DNA of 64,000 bases. It comes from Teratosphaeria epicoccoides (taxonomy: Eukaryota > Ascomycota > Dothideomycetes > Mycosphaerellales > Teratosphaeriaceae). The translations under genes were made by a program, and so were the position numbers. This document shows, piece by piece, positions 20,462-31,616 of the stretch (its first letter is position 1; each line of letters starts with the position of its first letter). The DNA lies in NCBI GenBank assembly GCA_021401465.1, contig JADDMT010000041.1, forward strand, positions 62,001 through 126,000. The letters are read 5' to 3'. The notes beneath the pieces were generated by a model that worked only from the letters and a program-made list of their open reading frames with translations, was not told the DNA's origin and ran no database searches.

Positions 20462-22082
20462 TCAGCAAGTAAGCTGTCCTGCCTCATCTCGATGGGGAAG
20501 CCTCCGCAGTTCCCAGACCGTCAGGCCCCTGCCACCTACGACCTGTCGAAGAGTACCCAGAATCCCATCTTCCGCGAAGTCTAAGCTATCCAGCCCCACA
20601 TGCGAATTGTGTTCGAAGACCGCTGTCATTGAGATCTCGCTGCCATCCCGTAGTATTATGGGTCGAGAGTGCTCTTCAGACTGTAATGCCGTCGGGAAAA
20701 CCAAGAATGATCTTTGCTCAAGGCGAGCGGGCCCAATCATACACGGTGCAAAGGGAAGTGCGTCCGTCTTCCACGCATTCGTACGGCCCATGAGGTCTAC
20801 AGTGCTCGTGTCGCTATTCGATTGCCCGAGAAGCCAGCGGGGCGGGCTGTACGTCTTCCACCAGAAGACCTGATCCACATGCTGCTGCTGCGCAATCCAA
20901 CTCTGCACTGACACCACGCCACCCTGGTGGTAGACGCCAAATACTATGGCGGCCAGCACATTGAACGCCAGCCATATGCCGATCCAGAGCCGAGCATACT
21001 TTCTCGGGCGTCTGACAGATGCGAGCACTAGAGGTACGGCAGGTAGGAGGAAGCGCGCCTCTTGGTGGCTGAAGCATGACAACGCTGCAATTCCAATGAC
21101 GCCGGACCAGAACGACATGTCTTTGCGGCTCGAGAACGAAACCAGGGGCAATGCAGGGCCGATAAGTTGAGGCAGATTGGCAACACAGTGGTGCCAGAAA
21201 GGATGCAGACCGTGCTCGGCGAGATTCGTCGAATCGAAATTATACATTAGGTTGTTGTACGGTGCAACGACCGCCTTGCTGAAGAGATCCCGCATGTGCA
21301 GACGGTAACCGGCGTAGTATTCAGTGTCTGTCGTGACAGCTACCGTTGCAAATATGGCGCCAGATATGAAAATGATGGGTAGTCTTAGTGGTTTCGCCCA
21401 AAGGTGCGGGATCAGCTGTATCCCTCCGGCAATCAAGAACGCCGGGAAAGTGATTCTGTTGAAAACGCCGAGCACTCCAAGGAAGGCGAGAGCTATGCAA
21501 AGCCGGACTTGCGTGCGGTTCCGATCATCCTCCATCCGTCTCATGAGAACCAGACACCAAAGCACGATGATCGTCTCGATGCTATTCGAGAACGTGTGCA
21601 TTTGATATGTCCATGTAACATACGAGCTGGCCACTAGCATGAGAGCGACAGCACGCTCGCGTTTGATGGGTATCAATTCGTGCAGAGCCCAGTCTTCCAG
21701 CACGAAACTTAAAGCGAACATCAGGAGACGAAGAACGTAGAAAACAGCCATCGGACTAGGCTCCTGGCCTAGCCCTTCGCAGATCCATTTGAACACGACC
21801 AGAGGAGGACCATACACCAGCCACAATGGGAAGACGCTCCTGATGGGCCGTTCAGAGGTGAATTCCCACGTCTTGTGGACGGGCCAGCCGAAGATCTCAC
21901 CTAGATCACGATCAGCTCGATGCTCATGTTGACAGGCGACGGCTCGCTCGCATGCGGTCTGGATGATGCGTACCCGTGATGACCTCGGGGCCTTGGAAAT
22001 GCTCATCTGGGTGAATGTAGCTGGGCTGTAAGGCGAAGTAAAGTCGCGCGACCACCAAGAACAGGTAAGCGGAGCGAAGCAT
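20462..22082 (-). CDS. smp3: GPI mannosyltransferase 4 (Smp3 / PIG-Z)
   Basis: ER membrane alpha-1,2-mannosyltransferase of family GT22 that adds the fourth, side-chain mannose to the GPI anchor precursor, an essential step in yeast. Exons 21974-22082 and 20462-21900 flank a 73-nt intron (GTACGC...TCTAG) and encode about 515 residues. Exon 1 gives MLRSAYLFLVVARLYFALQ, a signal-anchor, and the lumenal catalytic motif IHPDEHFQGPEVITG. Exon 2 continues GEIFGWPVHKTWEFTSERP, as expected. Many hydrophobic helices follow. Further GT22 landmarks are FNRITFPAFLI and SCFSHQEARFLLPAVPLVLA. The start at 22082 is chosen because the signal-anchor follows at once; an in-frame ATG at 22163 would add 27 polar residues. 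Divergent from Skp1, about 960 bp away. Confidence 0.92.
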
Positions 22083-23045
22083 GGTGGCGGAGCATTGTTT
22101 GTGGATGAAGGAGCGTAACAAGGCGAACTCGTCAAGGATCGACCGATGAATGCGACGACTCAAGTTGGCAAATCATGGTCATGGCAAGGGAAGAACGATG
22201 TCAGATGCTACAGTCAGCTGTCAAACGGACGCGTCGCGTGGTACAGCGTGAACGAAGCATAAGTCGTGGGACCCGGTGATATTTTGTACAAGTTGCCCTG
22301 TCTGGGATGGCGATGGCATCGAGCGTTTCGCTGTGGCCCAGCGCAAGACTGCGAATCGAAGACTCGGACAAGTGAAGCTGCTGCTGTGGGAAGCTGTTGC
22401 TAAAGCTCGAGTCTTGAGGTCCACCGAGCATGGGTCCACGACTTTCGAACCTCAGGTCGGCGTATATGTCTTTTGTCACTCCTCACTGATGCCTGGGGAA
22501 GGTGGGACAGACTTTCCTTCATTCACTACTGCTACCTACCTAGGAGGTATGTCGAGCCACGGACTGCTGCTGCCCGCTTCCATATTATTGCTGCGTCAGA
22601 CTTCGTCATCACGTGCGATTCCCTCCTTCCCGTCACTGCGGGCCCGTGGAGCGCATCTATCCGCATTTGCAACGATGGTTGGAAGGTAAAGCGATCAGGA
22701 ACAAAAGAGAAGACAATTGGCCAGGCCAGCAAGCATCAGCCTTTGTTTCAAACGCCGCTTGCTGCCTGGACCACAGGTGAAGCCTGTCTACCATTTGGAG
22801 GACCCTTGACCGCAAGCTGTCAGGCAAATACGCGCTAGCGGCCCATCCCGAGCGCTGCCTGAGCCTCTCCTTCGCAGCTTGTCTATTTAACCTTGACCTT
22901 CACAACTAAGTCACCAACATCCAGCAATCGCGCCTCACCCTACCGCACCAGAAGGCTTGCACAGCTTCTTGTCGCGCACTCCAAATCTTACACGGCAACA
23001 CTCAACACCAAGCAATCCCGCATCTCCCACACACATACCGTCGAC
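22083..23045. promoter_or_regulatory. Divergent intergenic region, smp3 / skp1
   Basis: About 960 bp, no supported gene. The last 150 bp before the skp1 ATG are C/A-rich with little G, typical of a fungal 5' leader. The sequence CTATTTAACC at 22883 could be a TATA-like element. Confidence 0.4.
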
Positions 23046-23620
23046 ATGTCTGCTACCGACGCCGCCGAGCAGCACGTCAAGCTTGTCAGCTCCGACAATG
23101 TCGAGATCGTGACCGAGCGCAAGATCGCCGAACGCTCCATGCTCATCAAGAACATGATCGAGGACTTGGGCAACCCAGGCGATGAACCAATTCCAATCAT
23201 GAATGTACGTCACCAGAGTGCCCCACTCCGACCCCCATGGTCTGCAAGCTCATGTTGACATCACCATCACAGGTGTCCGAGACCGTACTGCGCAAGGTGC
23301 TCGAATGGTGCACCCACCACAAGAACGATCCGGCTCCGGCGCAAGACGACGACGCCGACTCCCGCAAGAAGACTACCGACATCGAGGACTGGGATCAGAA
23401 GTTCATGCAGGTCGACCAGGAGATGCTGTTTGAGATCATCCTTGCTGCCAACTACATGGACATCAAGGCGCTGCTTGACGTCGGCTGCAAGACTGTCGCA
23501 AACATGATCAAGGGTAAGTCGCCGGAGGAGATCCGCAAGACGTTCAACATCCAGAATGACTTCACACCTGAGGAGGAGGAGCAGATTCGTCGCGAGAACG
23601 AGTGGGCTGAAGATCGCTAA
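23046..23620 (+). CDS. skp1: Skp1, SCF ubiquitin ligase adaptor (SconC/SkpA)
   Basis: Adaptor that links cullin-1 to F-box proteins in SCF E3 ubiquitin ligases; in filamentous fungi it is known as SconC/SkpA for its role in sulfur-metabolite control. Exons 23046-23204 and 23273-23620 flank a 68-nt intron (GTACGT...CACAG) at the conserved position after PIPIMN, and encode about 168 residues, the normal length. N-terminal POZ-like part: VKLVSSDNVEIVTERKIAERS. Then VSETVLRKVLEWCTHHKNDP, an acidic loop with DDDADSRKKT, and IEDWDQKFMQVDQEMLFEII. The F-box-binding C-terminus LAANYMDIKALLDVGCKTVA...EEEEQIRRENEWAEDR is essentially invariant, so the call is secure. Confidence 0.97.
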
Positions 23621-24589
23621 ACCCCAACACACTTCGTCAGTCAATAGCACACGAGTTCCTCGAGAAGACCGCCCTTTCAGCTGGTGCATGCGCGGCATAT
23701 GGTTCACGGCGGTGAATATGATGGCGACATGGCGTACTGGCGTATCGATTGGGCTGAGTCATGGTTGCTTTTATACATGACATATTATGACTTATGCTGC
23801 TGCTCGCCGTACATTGGTGACCTCAATTGCTCACAATCGGTTGCAGCCGGGAGGCATATATCGGGCGCGATTGAGTAGCGTCCAAGAGGCAGCCCGCATT
23901 GGATTGCTCGAATGCCACGATGAAATAACCGTGGATCTCTTCTTTTCTCCGCGTCCGATTTTGACCATGTCTGACGCCGATCTCTGCACTCAAGTTGTTT
24001 GACGCACCCCGGAACGCGGAGATGACGATATCAGCAGTCGTTCTGCACGTCCACATGTAGGCGGTAAGAAACACGAGAACACGCGCAGTACTTCGTCGTC
24101 GTGACCAGGCGAAGACATATGAAGTGTGGAACATGAGATGAAATACAGCAAAGAATGGGATGGTCTGCATAAGTCGCCGCCAAATTCTGTACATCGCCGC
24201 TTCCTCTTTGGACATCCGGGCTCCAACGTCGGTTCATGCGATCTAACAGATTCAGAACAATGATCGACATGGGCGTACATCATGAAGCGGCATGCAGGTG
24301 GAAGCTCTCCACAACGTAACTCTATGGTCTGCGCCGTGGCCTATGTCGAGTTCACATGATTGACTCGTGCGCTACCATGGATTCCGGGCTTGGCACCAAT
24401 GAATCACTTCCCACATCCTCCATCACAGAAAGCTGGCGCTGCCATATAGCATCTTGAAGGCGACAGAGCCGCGGTCTGAATCTGACATAGCTGTCATCAG
24501 CAGCCACAAGGCCTCGTCGTCCGAATGGACTGCTGGACAAGCTATCAGCATCGCCACTTCTCTCCAGCGTCGCAACACTCATCAGTATC
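23621..24589. other. Intergenic, no supported gene
   Basis: Short frames on both strands only. A hydrophobic stretch (YLGLSVVVLAQGS) just upstream of 24590 may be the lost membrane anchor of the P450 remnant that follows. Confidence 0.4.
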
Positions 24590-25489
24590 TTGGGCTCAGT
24601 GTCGTTGTTCTCGCGCAGGGAAGCGCCCAAGATTCCAGGTATACGCTATGGCACCATTCCAGGCTTCAGGTCGTGGACTGGCGCTCTGGAGTTCATGAAG
24701 GATCCTATGGGCTGCTTGAAAAGAAGGAATGGACAAGTATCCCAACGGCTACTTCATGGTTTCCAAACCTGATCAGGAATACATAATCGTTAGCGCGCCA
24801 GAGAAAGTCGCTGAGTACCTGGCTGCGAAGGATGACGTGATGAATGTGCAGGATGCTATCAACGACAGTATTCAATTTGAGTGGACCATGGGCAAAGGCG
24901 TTTATGTTCGACCGTACCACATTCTGCTCGTGCGGACCCAATTGACGCAGAAATCTCCAATGTTGTTCCTGAAGCCGAGAAAGAAATCGAACGCCGTTTG
25001 GACGCTGCTGAGATTCAAGGAGAAGAATGGAAAGAGGTAAGGATTCATGATTTGATGCTTGATATTGAAGGTTACCAAATATGCGCAAATCTACCTGCGC
25101 TGCACAGCTAGTTCACGGACCCGGACTTCGATGGCTTTCGCTACTACCGCCAAGCACAACAGAGTGGAGAGAAGCAGCCGCACATTGTGAGCACGGCGAC
25201 GAATTACTTGGCTTTTGGTCATGGGAGGCATGCTTGGTATGTCACATCCTGCACAACCTCTGTGGGCGATTGCTGATCAGCTCGTCGATATTCTAGTCCT
25301 GGACGCTTCTTTGCTGCTGCAGAGATGAAGAAGATCATGGCTTTGATGATCTTGAGATACGATATGAAGCTTATTCCTGGTACGGCGCCGAGGATGAAGT
25401 ACTATGGTTTCGCACCGATTCCTGAGACGAAATTACCGGTGTTGATGAAGAAGGCGAGATCGTACCTGCCCAAGAGCAACGGGTTGTAG
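24590..25489 (+). pseudogene. Cytochrome P450 pseudogene with large internal deletion
   Basis: Microsomal-type fungal P450 remnant. KIPGIRYGTIPGFRSWTGAL and MKDPMGCLK are followed by a one-base frameshift near 24720. DKYPNGYFMVSKPDQEYIIV and SAPEKVAEYLAAKDDVMNVQ continue in the next frame, then shift again to ISNVVPEAEKEIERRLDAAE. Next should come some 200 residues containing the oxygen-binding I helix and the ExxR motif, but they are absent. The sequence jumps to FTDPDFDGFRYYRQAQQSGE and the heme-binding FGHGRHAC. That motif is split by a normal intron (25218-25296, GTATGT...TTCTAG) before PGRFFAAAEMKKIMALMIL. The end is a TAG at 25487. It cannot encode an active enzyme. Confidence 0.85.
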
Positions 25490-26307
25490 GTCAATCAATC
25501 CATTCATGGACGAGAATCCTGGTGTTCGCATCAGTGAACGGGTAGATCGTAATATGATACGTCGGCGCTTGCTTGGTCGATTGACAACCGCGCCAGGATC
25601 GTGTGATGCAGTCAATTCCCGGCATCGAGAGAGAGCTAGATGTCACGCAGATCGCAATATGCGTAAGACTGGCTATCTCTCCCGAAACGCGCTTCCCTCC
25701 TCGGGTCTTGCACTCGAGCTGAATCAACATAATGCTCTAAATACTCGACCTGCTCAGCCAGACTCAGCGCCCGAGCGGACCATCTCTGTCCTGCCGCACG
25801 CAGCCTTTTTGCGAGCGACTGCGTTTCTCGACCAAGTATCAAGGCAATCTTTGAAGTGAGTGGTCTTTAGCCTAGGAAGCCAATGATGTCGATGACGGGA
25901 GGTTGAGTACGTGGCTGCATTCTCTCACGCAGTCCACAAGCTGTGGAAAATATTCGATTCAAGATGCCGCTCGTGGCGATTGCAACCCTTGCCCAAATCC
26001 CGTCCATGTCCATACGGACATATTATCGACATCAAACTCTGTCTGAATGCTTGGTGGCAGCTGATGAACAGGGCCGAGGTGGAGGCGCCTCAGGATATCA
26101 CGTTTTCCGTTCTCAGAGGTAATGAAGACTATTTACCGGAACGCCGTGTATTCTATCCTGTACCACAAATGCTCCTCATTAACCATGCATGCAACACATT
26201 TTGACCGTCGCACACCCGTGCGGGGAGCAGCTCCATTCATCCAGTTGTCGCGGCCGCAGTAGAGACCTACACCTCCTGCAAGCGATAAACGCGGCTTTTC
26301 GTTCTGC
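25490..26307. other. Intergenic, no supported gene
   Basis: Contains a 117-codon frame (25506-25859, plus) with no recognisable domain. The right end is the 3' flank of arb1. Confidence 0.4.
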
Positions 26308-28270
26308 TTAGACACCACCACGGGCAATCATTTTCTTCCTCAAGTGGTTTTTGTACTGGCCGATCGAGCCGTCCCACCGCGTCACGGTCTTGTTCTCGCA
26401 TACCATAATGTCCTTGGCGATCTTGTCAAGTAGTCTGTGATCTATGTCAGCATCATTCTTGCTCAATTCCCCAGAGGAGATTGCTAGAATTGACTTACCT
26501 GAAGTCGTGAGAGACGACGACCACACCGCCAGAGAAAGCATTGATGGCATCAGCCAACGAATCAATAGTTGGGATATCCAGACCGTTGGTGGGCTCGTCC
26601 AGCAGGATCATGTTCGGGCTCTCAATGGCAAGCAGCGCGAATACCACGCGTGATCGCTGACCCTCGGACAGCGTACCCATGAGCGCCGTCTGGCCTTCAC
26701 CAGTCAGACCATACCGACCAAGCTGCTGCCGCCAGTACTGGTAGTCCTGTGAAACTGAAGAGAACCTGTCGCGCACGAAGTCGAGCGCAGACTTGTTCAG
26801 ATCGAGCTGCTCTGCCGAGTGCTGAGAGTACATGCCGAGCTTTAAATGCGTGTGCCTGCTGACCGAGCCGGAGGTGGGCGAAAGCTTGCCAGTGAAGATG
26901 CGGAGCAGAGTAGATTTACCGACACCGTTCGGGCCGACCAGAGCAGTCCGGGAGTCCATGTCGACACCAAAATCCAGGTTCTCGTACAGGTTGTCCTCTT
27001 TCTTGCCGGAGTAGGAGAACGTGACGTTGTCGAGTGACAGCACAGGCGGAGGTAGCTTCTCGACATCCGCGAAGCGGAAGGTAAAGGTGCGCTCTTGGTG
27101 TACAGGCTCAATGAAACCATCTGCCTCCATCTTGTCCAAGATCTTCTGCCTGGACTTTGCTTGTCTCACCAAGTTGGCGTATGTACCGGCCTTGGCAATG
27201 AACTCCTTAATGTGCTTGATCTCGTCTTGCTGCTTCTCGTACGCCTTCTGCTGGTTGACCTCGTTCTCCGAGCGAGTCTTCTGGTAGGAGTCGTAGTTAC
27301 CACCGTAGTAGGTGAGTGTTTTCTGGCGCATATCAATGATGTTTGTGCAGACACCATTCAAGAAGTCCATGGAGTGCGAGACCATGATCAATGTGCGGTC
27401 CCACTTTTTGAGATACTCCTCCAGCCACACGCAAGCTTCCAAGTCTAAATGAGCAGTCGGGTCGTCGAGCAGCAAGAGCGATGGTTTGACGAAGAGAGCC
27501 TTACCAAGAGCAACACGCATACGCCAACCACCAGACATGTCCTTGGTCTTCTTGTGGATAGTCTTCTTGTCGAAGCCCAGACCAGTCAGGATCAGAGAGG
27601 CGCGAGTCTCGAAGGTGGAGGGGTCCATGCCGTCGATGCGCTCATACAGCTCCTCCAGCTTGGGCGAGTCAGGGCCTTCGTCCTCCAAGATCTTCTCGGC
27701 CAAGTCCTCCAACCGCTTCATCTCTTGCTGTGCTTGGCCCACGACCCACTCCAGCGCACCAGTATCGGACGGCTCGGCGCCCTCATTCAGCAGGTAGATG
27801 TCGATGTGCTCTGGGAATGGAAACTCTCGGCTGGCGATGGCCTTGAGGAGAGTCGACTTGCCGCAGCCGTTCTCGCCGTTGAGACCGTATCGTCGGCCAT
27901 AGTTGACCTCGATGGTGGTATCATTGAAGAGCACCTTTCCATGGAACACCAACGAGGCAGATGTGATCTTGACGTCGCGCGACGCCTCTAGCGAAGAGAG
28001 CACACCTGTGGTCACTCTGTCGGACAGACCGTGCTTGTCCTCCTGCAACTTCAGCCTGGCGGCCTTCTTGTTGATCTCCGCCATGCTCTGCTCCTCATCC
28101 TGGGGCAACGGATTGCCGTCGGCGTCCTCGAGGGGTGGGGTCTCATCGCCGTTGACAGACGATGCGGTGGAGGCATTCTTGGAGGCGAGCTTGGAGGTGG
28201 GCGTCTTCTTGACGCCCTTGCCCTCCGCCTCACGCTTGGCCTGGCGCGCTGCCTTGGATGCTGAGACCAT
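26308..28270 (-). CDS. arb1: ABC-F family ATPase Arb1 (ribosome biogenesis)
   Basis: Soluble twin-cassette ABC ATPase without membrane segments. Yeast Arb1 shuttles between nucleus and cytoplasm and is needed for 40S and 60S subunit maturation. Exons 26499-28270 and 26308-26434 flank a 64-nt intron (GTAAGT...CACAG) and give about 632 residues. Splicing turns VVVSHDFR into SHDFRLLDKIAKDIMVCENK, the family C-terminus. Basic N-terminus (MVSASKAARQAKREAEGK), then cassette 1 with Walker A GENGCGKST near 136, signature SGGWRMR and Walker B LLLLDDPTAHLD. The ABC-F linker follows, then cassette 2 with Walker A GPNGVGKST, signature LSEGQRSR and Walker B ILLDEPTNGLD. All ATPase motifs are intact. Confidence 0.95.
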
Positions 28271-28502
28271 CTTGCTGTGAGGACGTGTGAAGTCCCCTTG
28301 TCGGTTGCTTGCGGCGTGTTAAAAAGTTCCACCGTTCAGCTTTTGGTGGGGGATTCGTTGGCGGGGGTGCGCTTCTGATTGATGAGTAATTAGGGCGCCT
28401 TTGTGATGCACACTCGCCCGCGCGAACCCAAGTCTCGCAGTCCTAAAGCTGAGTTTCAGGAGCTTGTACGGTCAAGAAATGACAAGATACAGGTAGTCTG
28501 TA

Positions 28503-29042
28503 CTAGTCACGCACTACAATGATGGCTGTGAAGAACTTTGGGCGACATATGTAACTGACCCGGTGACGATGAATTCTCCGACGCCAAGACTTGGATATCT
28601 TCCACCTGCAGTCATCCGTCCCCGTCCAATCACAAACATGAGGACTCATGGAGCATTGCACAGCGACCAACAACAAACTCCAGAGCTCATGCAAACATGG
28701 TCCATTTGCGTGGCACAGCGAAATGCAATGTCGGAAACACGGCCAATGCAGAAGCGAGTCGACGGGACCCTTTATTCCCAGATCATCAGAATCGCTATAG
28801 CCCGATTCCAAACCATAACCCAACAAGCATGACTCGACCTCCGTATGATCGCTGTAATCTGCAGCTTTCTCGACAATCTTCATTCTGTGAGAATCAGGCA
28901 CCGTAAAGGTATTATGCGTACCAGTCCCTGGCTCATTCACCGCAAATATGTATCTCCCCTCAGATATCCCAACAATCTTCATCATGAATGTACCGGCTCC
29001 TGTCAAGGTGGTCGTACTCGCTTGAGTGAACATCCCCCCCAT
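28503..29042 (-). CDS. Hypothetical protein, doubtful
   Basis: Open frame of 179 codons with an ATG start. The first half (TLTGAGTFMMKIVGISEGRY, then IFAVNEPGTGTHNTFTVP) has the look of a beta-rich protein. The second half is Cys/Trp/His-rich and less convincing. No known domain. It follows the secreted protein gene at 29176 on the same strand, and part of it may be an exon of an unrecognised gene. Confidence 0.25.
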   Translation of the reverse strand: MGGMFTQASTTTLTGAGTFMMKIVGISEGRYIFAVNEPGTGTHNTFTVPDSHRMKIVEKAADYSDHTEVESCLLGYGLESGYSDSDDLGIKGPVDSLLHWPCFRHCISLCHANGPCLHELWSLLLVAVQCSMSPHVCDWTGTDDCRWKISKSWRRRIHRHRVSYICRPKFFTAIIVVRD

Positions 29043-29175
29043 GCGAGCCTGCTCGGGCTTGCAAGCAGGAACAGATTCAGAGCGTCACAAATGCGCGAAC
29101 CTAACAATGGTCAGCTACCGTCACATCAGCAGACCCTGCATGAACACTACTTCACCTCCATCACAGCCTGTTCTC

Positions 29176-29526
29176 CTAGTCATGAGGCTCATGCCAACTC
29201 GGATCAGTTTTAACATAGTACGCGCAGCGGTCTACGAATGTATGGTGGTCCCCTTTTGTCATGTTGGCCAATCTGTTGCAGTCCACTCTCCATTGGCAGT
29301 TCCGCAAAGTCCATTTCAATGGCACGACGCATTGCAGTGCATCGCTGGTCATGAGTGCGCCAATGCCCGATAGCTTGGCGCAGATGGCGTTGGTAACACC
29401 TTTGTCGATTTTATTGCTTCGCGTGTCAAAGCATGAACATCGTTTGTAACGTGCACAAGCGGATGCGTTGGCGGTGAAGAGCATAAGGAGTAGCAGATGG
29501 GTGCAGAGGGCGGAGGGGAGTTGCAT
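29176..29526 (-). CDS. Small secreted cysteine-rich protein (effector-like)
   Basis: A 116-residue protein beginning with a clear signal peptide: LLLLMLFTANASA, predicted cut near residue 23. The mature part of about 93 residues has eight cysteines (24, 30, 32, 49, 66, 77, 83, 101), an even number that would allow four disulfides. There is one N-glycosylation site (NMT, 88-90). No homologue recognised. Size, secretion and cysteine content fit the loose class of fungal effector candidates, but nothing in the sequence shows its target. It lies in a gene-poor region, as such genes often do. Intronless model; start from the ATG before the signal sequence. Confidence 0.6.
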   Translation of the reverse strand: MQLPSALCTHLLLLMLFTANASACARYKRCSCFDTRSNKIDKGVTNAICAKLSGIGALMTSDALQCVVPLKWTLRNCQWRVDCNRLANMTKGDHHTFVDRCAYYVKTDPSWHEPHD

Positions 29527-31136
29527 CGTGGCGGATTAGAGGCGGTTGAGATCTTGGAGGGGAAAACACAGTGGAGTGTTAGAGCAGGGGGGAAAGTGCA
29601 GATATACTTACGCTGTTTTTCAGTGTCCTGTTGGTGGCGACTCAGCTAGCACACTTGTGCCAAGTTTGTAGTGACCACCGCCTTTCCCTCTCGTGTTGAA
29701 TCAAAGACTAGGGCATGGTGCTGTCGCAGAGCAGCGTCTCTCCTCGGGTAGGTTCGCGAGGCGATTATTGTCCCTCGTCGACTCTCGCCTGAGATCTGAA
29801 TTCTTGTCGCATCTCGGTCTTCATCTGCTCAGCCCTCGGATGCTTAAGCAAAGCGATCATAGGCAACTTGATCAGTGTTTGCAAAGCATAATTCTCAAAG
29901 TGCAACAATGACCGCAAAGCACACCGTGAAGAAAGCCAGAAGGGCCACCACGGGAAGTAGAGGTCTAGGCAACATAGGGTGACAGAAACGATTGGATGTC
30001 TGAGTTCTCGGTTTCACCAGGATGTCTTACACCAAGATGCTAGCGCATGCGCTTGCCAGAGGGAGTCTTGTCCGCAATCAGCGAGATCTGGGCATAAGCA
30101 CATTTCCTGCACGTAAATTACGTCCTCCGAGACAAAGGCTAGCTGCTCAGTCACATGTGCCTCGAGGGCGCTCGACTGCAGTTGTCGATTTGGCCCCCAA
30201 TACTGACCCGGTGACGATGGATTAATGAACTAGTGCATGTCGTCTCGGCTCCGGACAACGACTGGTCCCGACTATGGCAGCAACACCATCGTGAGCAACA
30301 GTTTCTCGCGTTCCAGACTCATTGATGGCTGAAGTTAACTTTTACGTAAGCAAATCGCCGACGCCCATGATCGAGGTGACCTCGCTGAAGCCAAACATGT
30401 CGCCTGCTCCTGAAAGATCAACTCATGCGCTCCGCCGCAGGCTGAACGACCAACTCGATGTCGCATTGTGCCTCCTGAATTTTCCAAATCAGCAAACCTT
30501 GGGACATCTGAGCCTTCCAAAATGCCGCCCTTCCTTCTATCCCCAAGTCCTCGGACGTTAGGTTCAGGAGAATGGGCCTCACACTCGTGAAGTACTCTCG
30601 AATCGAGGGCACATGGACACAAAGAATGCAGACCATCGCCTTGTCCTGACTAAGGAGTAAGATGTTCAGCATTCACTTGCAAATTGAAGCCTCAACACCC
30701 TTCATCGCAAAACTCGCAGTTACTGGCGAGTACAGACCCCAATCTTACTATCGATTTATCAAGCTGTTCTTCGAAGGTGCCGAAGACCGCACTGGACTTG
30801 TTCGCAATAATCGCACAAGCCGAGTGCTCGTGGCCAAGCACTGTGTGCATAATATCAAAAGAGCGCAGGGCCAAAGACTCGTTTAAATCGAACCCAGCGA
30901 AGCCAAGGCACTGCTCGGTCTCCTGGGCAACCAACGTCACCCGAACATCATGCCAGCCTTCGGTCGCGATCGATCGCATGAGATCGGTAAGTACTTTCTT
31001 TATCTTGAGTTCTGCTTTGGTGGCGCCCTGCACGATCAGCTGCAGCACTTCTGGAAGCCATCGGAGCCTGCGTCTGGCTAATCAATCTACGCTCTACCAC
31101 GTAAGGCTTCTGCAACAGATGCGCTGACCTCTTCTC
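29527..31136. other. Intergenic, no supported gene
   Basis: Contains a 118-codon minus-strand frame (30692-31048) rich in aliphatic residues (LTDLMRSIATEGWHDVRVTL) and an 84-codon frame at 30418-30672. They may be pieces of one decayed gene, but I could not join them or name a family. Confidence 0.35.
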
Positions 31137-31370
31137 TTGAAAGCAAACCTAAGCCCAACGTCTATCTTACCCCAGAGCTGTTCGTCCTTGCCCCCCTTCA
31201 TCTCTCTTGTTCACGCACTCCACTTCATTCACGGCGATACTGGCGGCGAAGCTCTCCTGCACCGAGATGTCAAGGCAGAGAATATCCTACTCAGATGGCC
31301 GACCGACGAGTATGGCTTGCCTGACATGCCTTGTGAGGTACTGTCTACAACGAGCGAGATTGTTCGATGA
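31137..31370 (+). pseudogene. Protein kinase fragment
   Basis: Only the catalytic-loop region survives: ALHFIHGDTGGEALLHRDVK then AENILLRWPTDEYGLPDM, the HRDxKxxN motif and following strand of a fungus-specific kinase group. Glycine loop, DFG and C-lobe are missing. The xxYGLPD style resembles the intact kinase at 58567-60273 (CGLPDFVLGD), so the two may be distant relatives. Confidence 0.6.
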
Positions 31371-31616
31371 GCGCAGGCCGCTGTCTTGAGGGGTTTGGAG
31401 CTCACAGGGAGCGATCAATTCAGGCAGCTGTGAACAATCTCGGCATCTCTAGAGGTAGGGCGTTGTCGCGACTGCCTCGAACAAGACTTTGAGGCGATTG
31501 GGTTTGCTGTGGCGTTTTGATGCTGGTGTCGACATTTGCAGCTCATCAATTTGTTCTATGAGTCAACAGTAGACGAACACGTATTCTTCCCCGTGGCATC
31601 CTGACCTTCAATATTC

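Noticed and set aside
30418..31048. Two minus-strand frames suggesting a split gene
   Set aside because: Could not be joined by plausible splice sites and have no known homologue.
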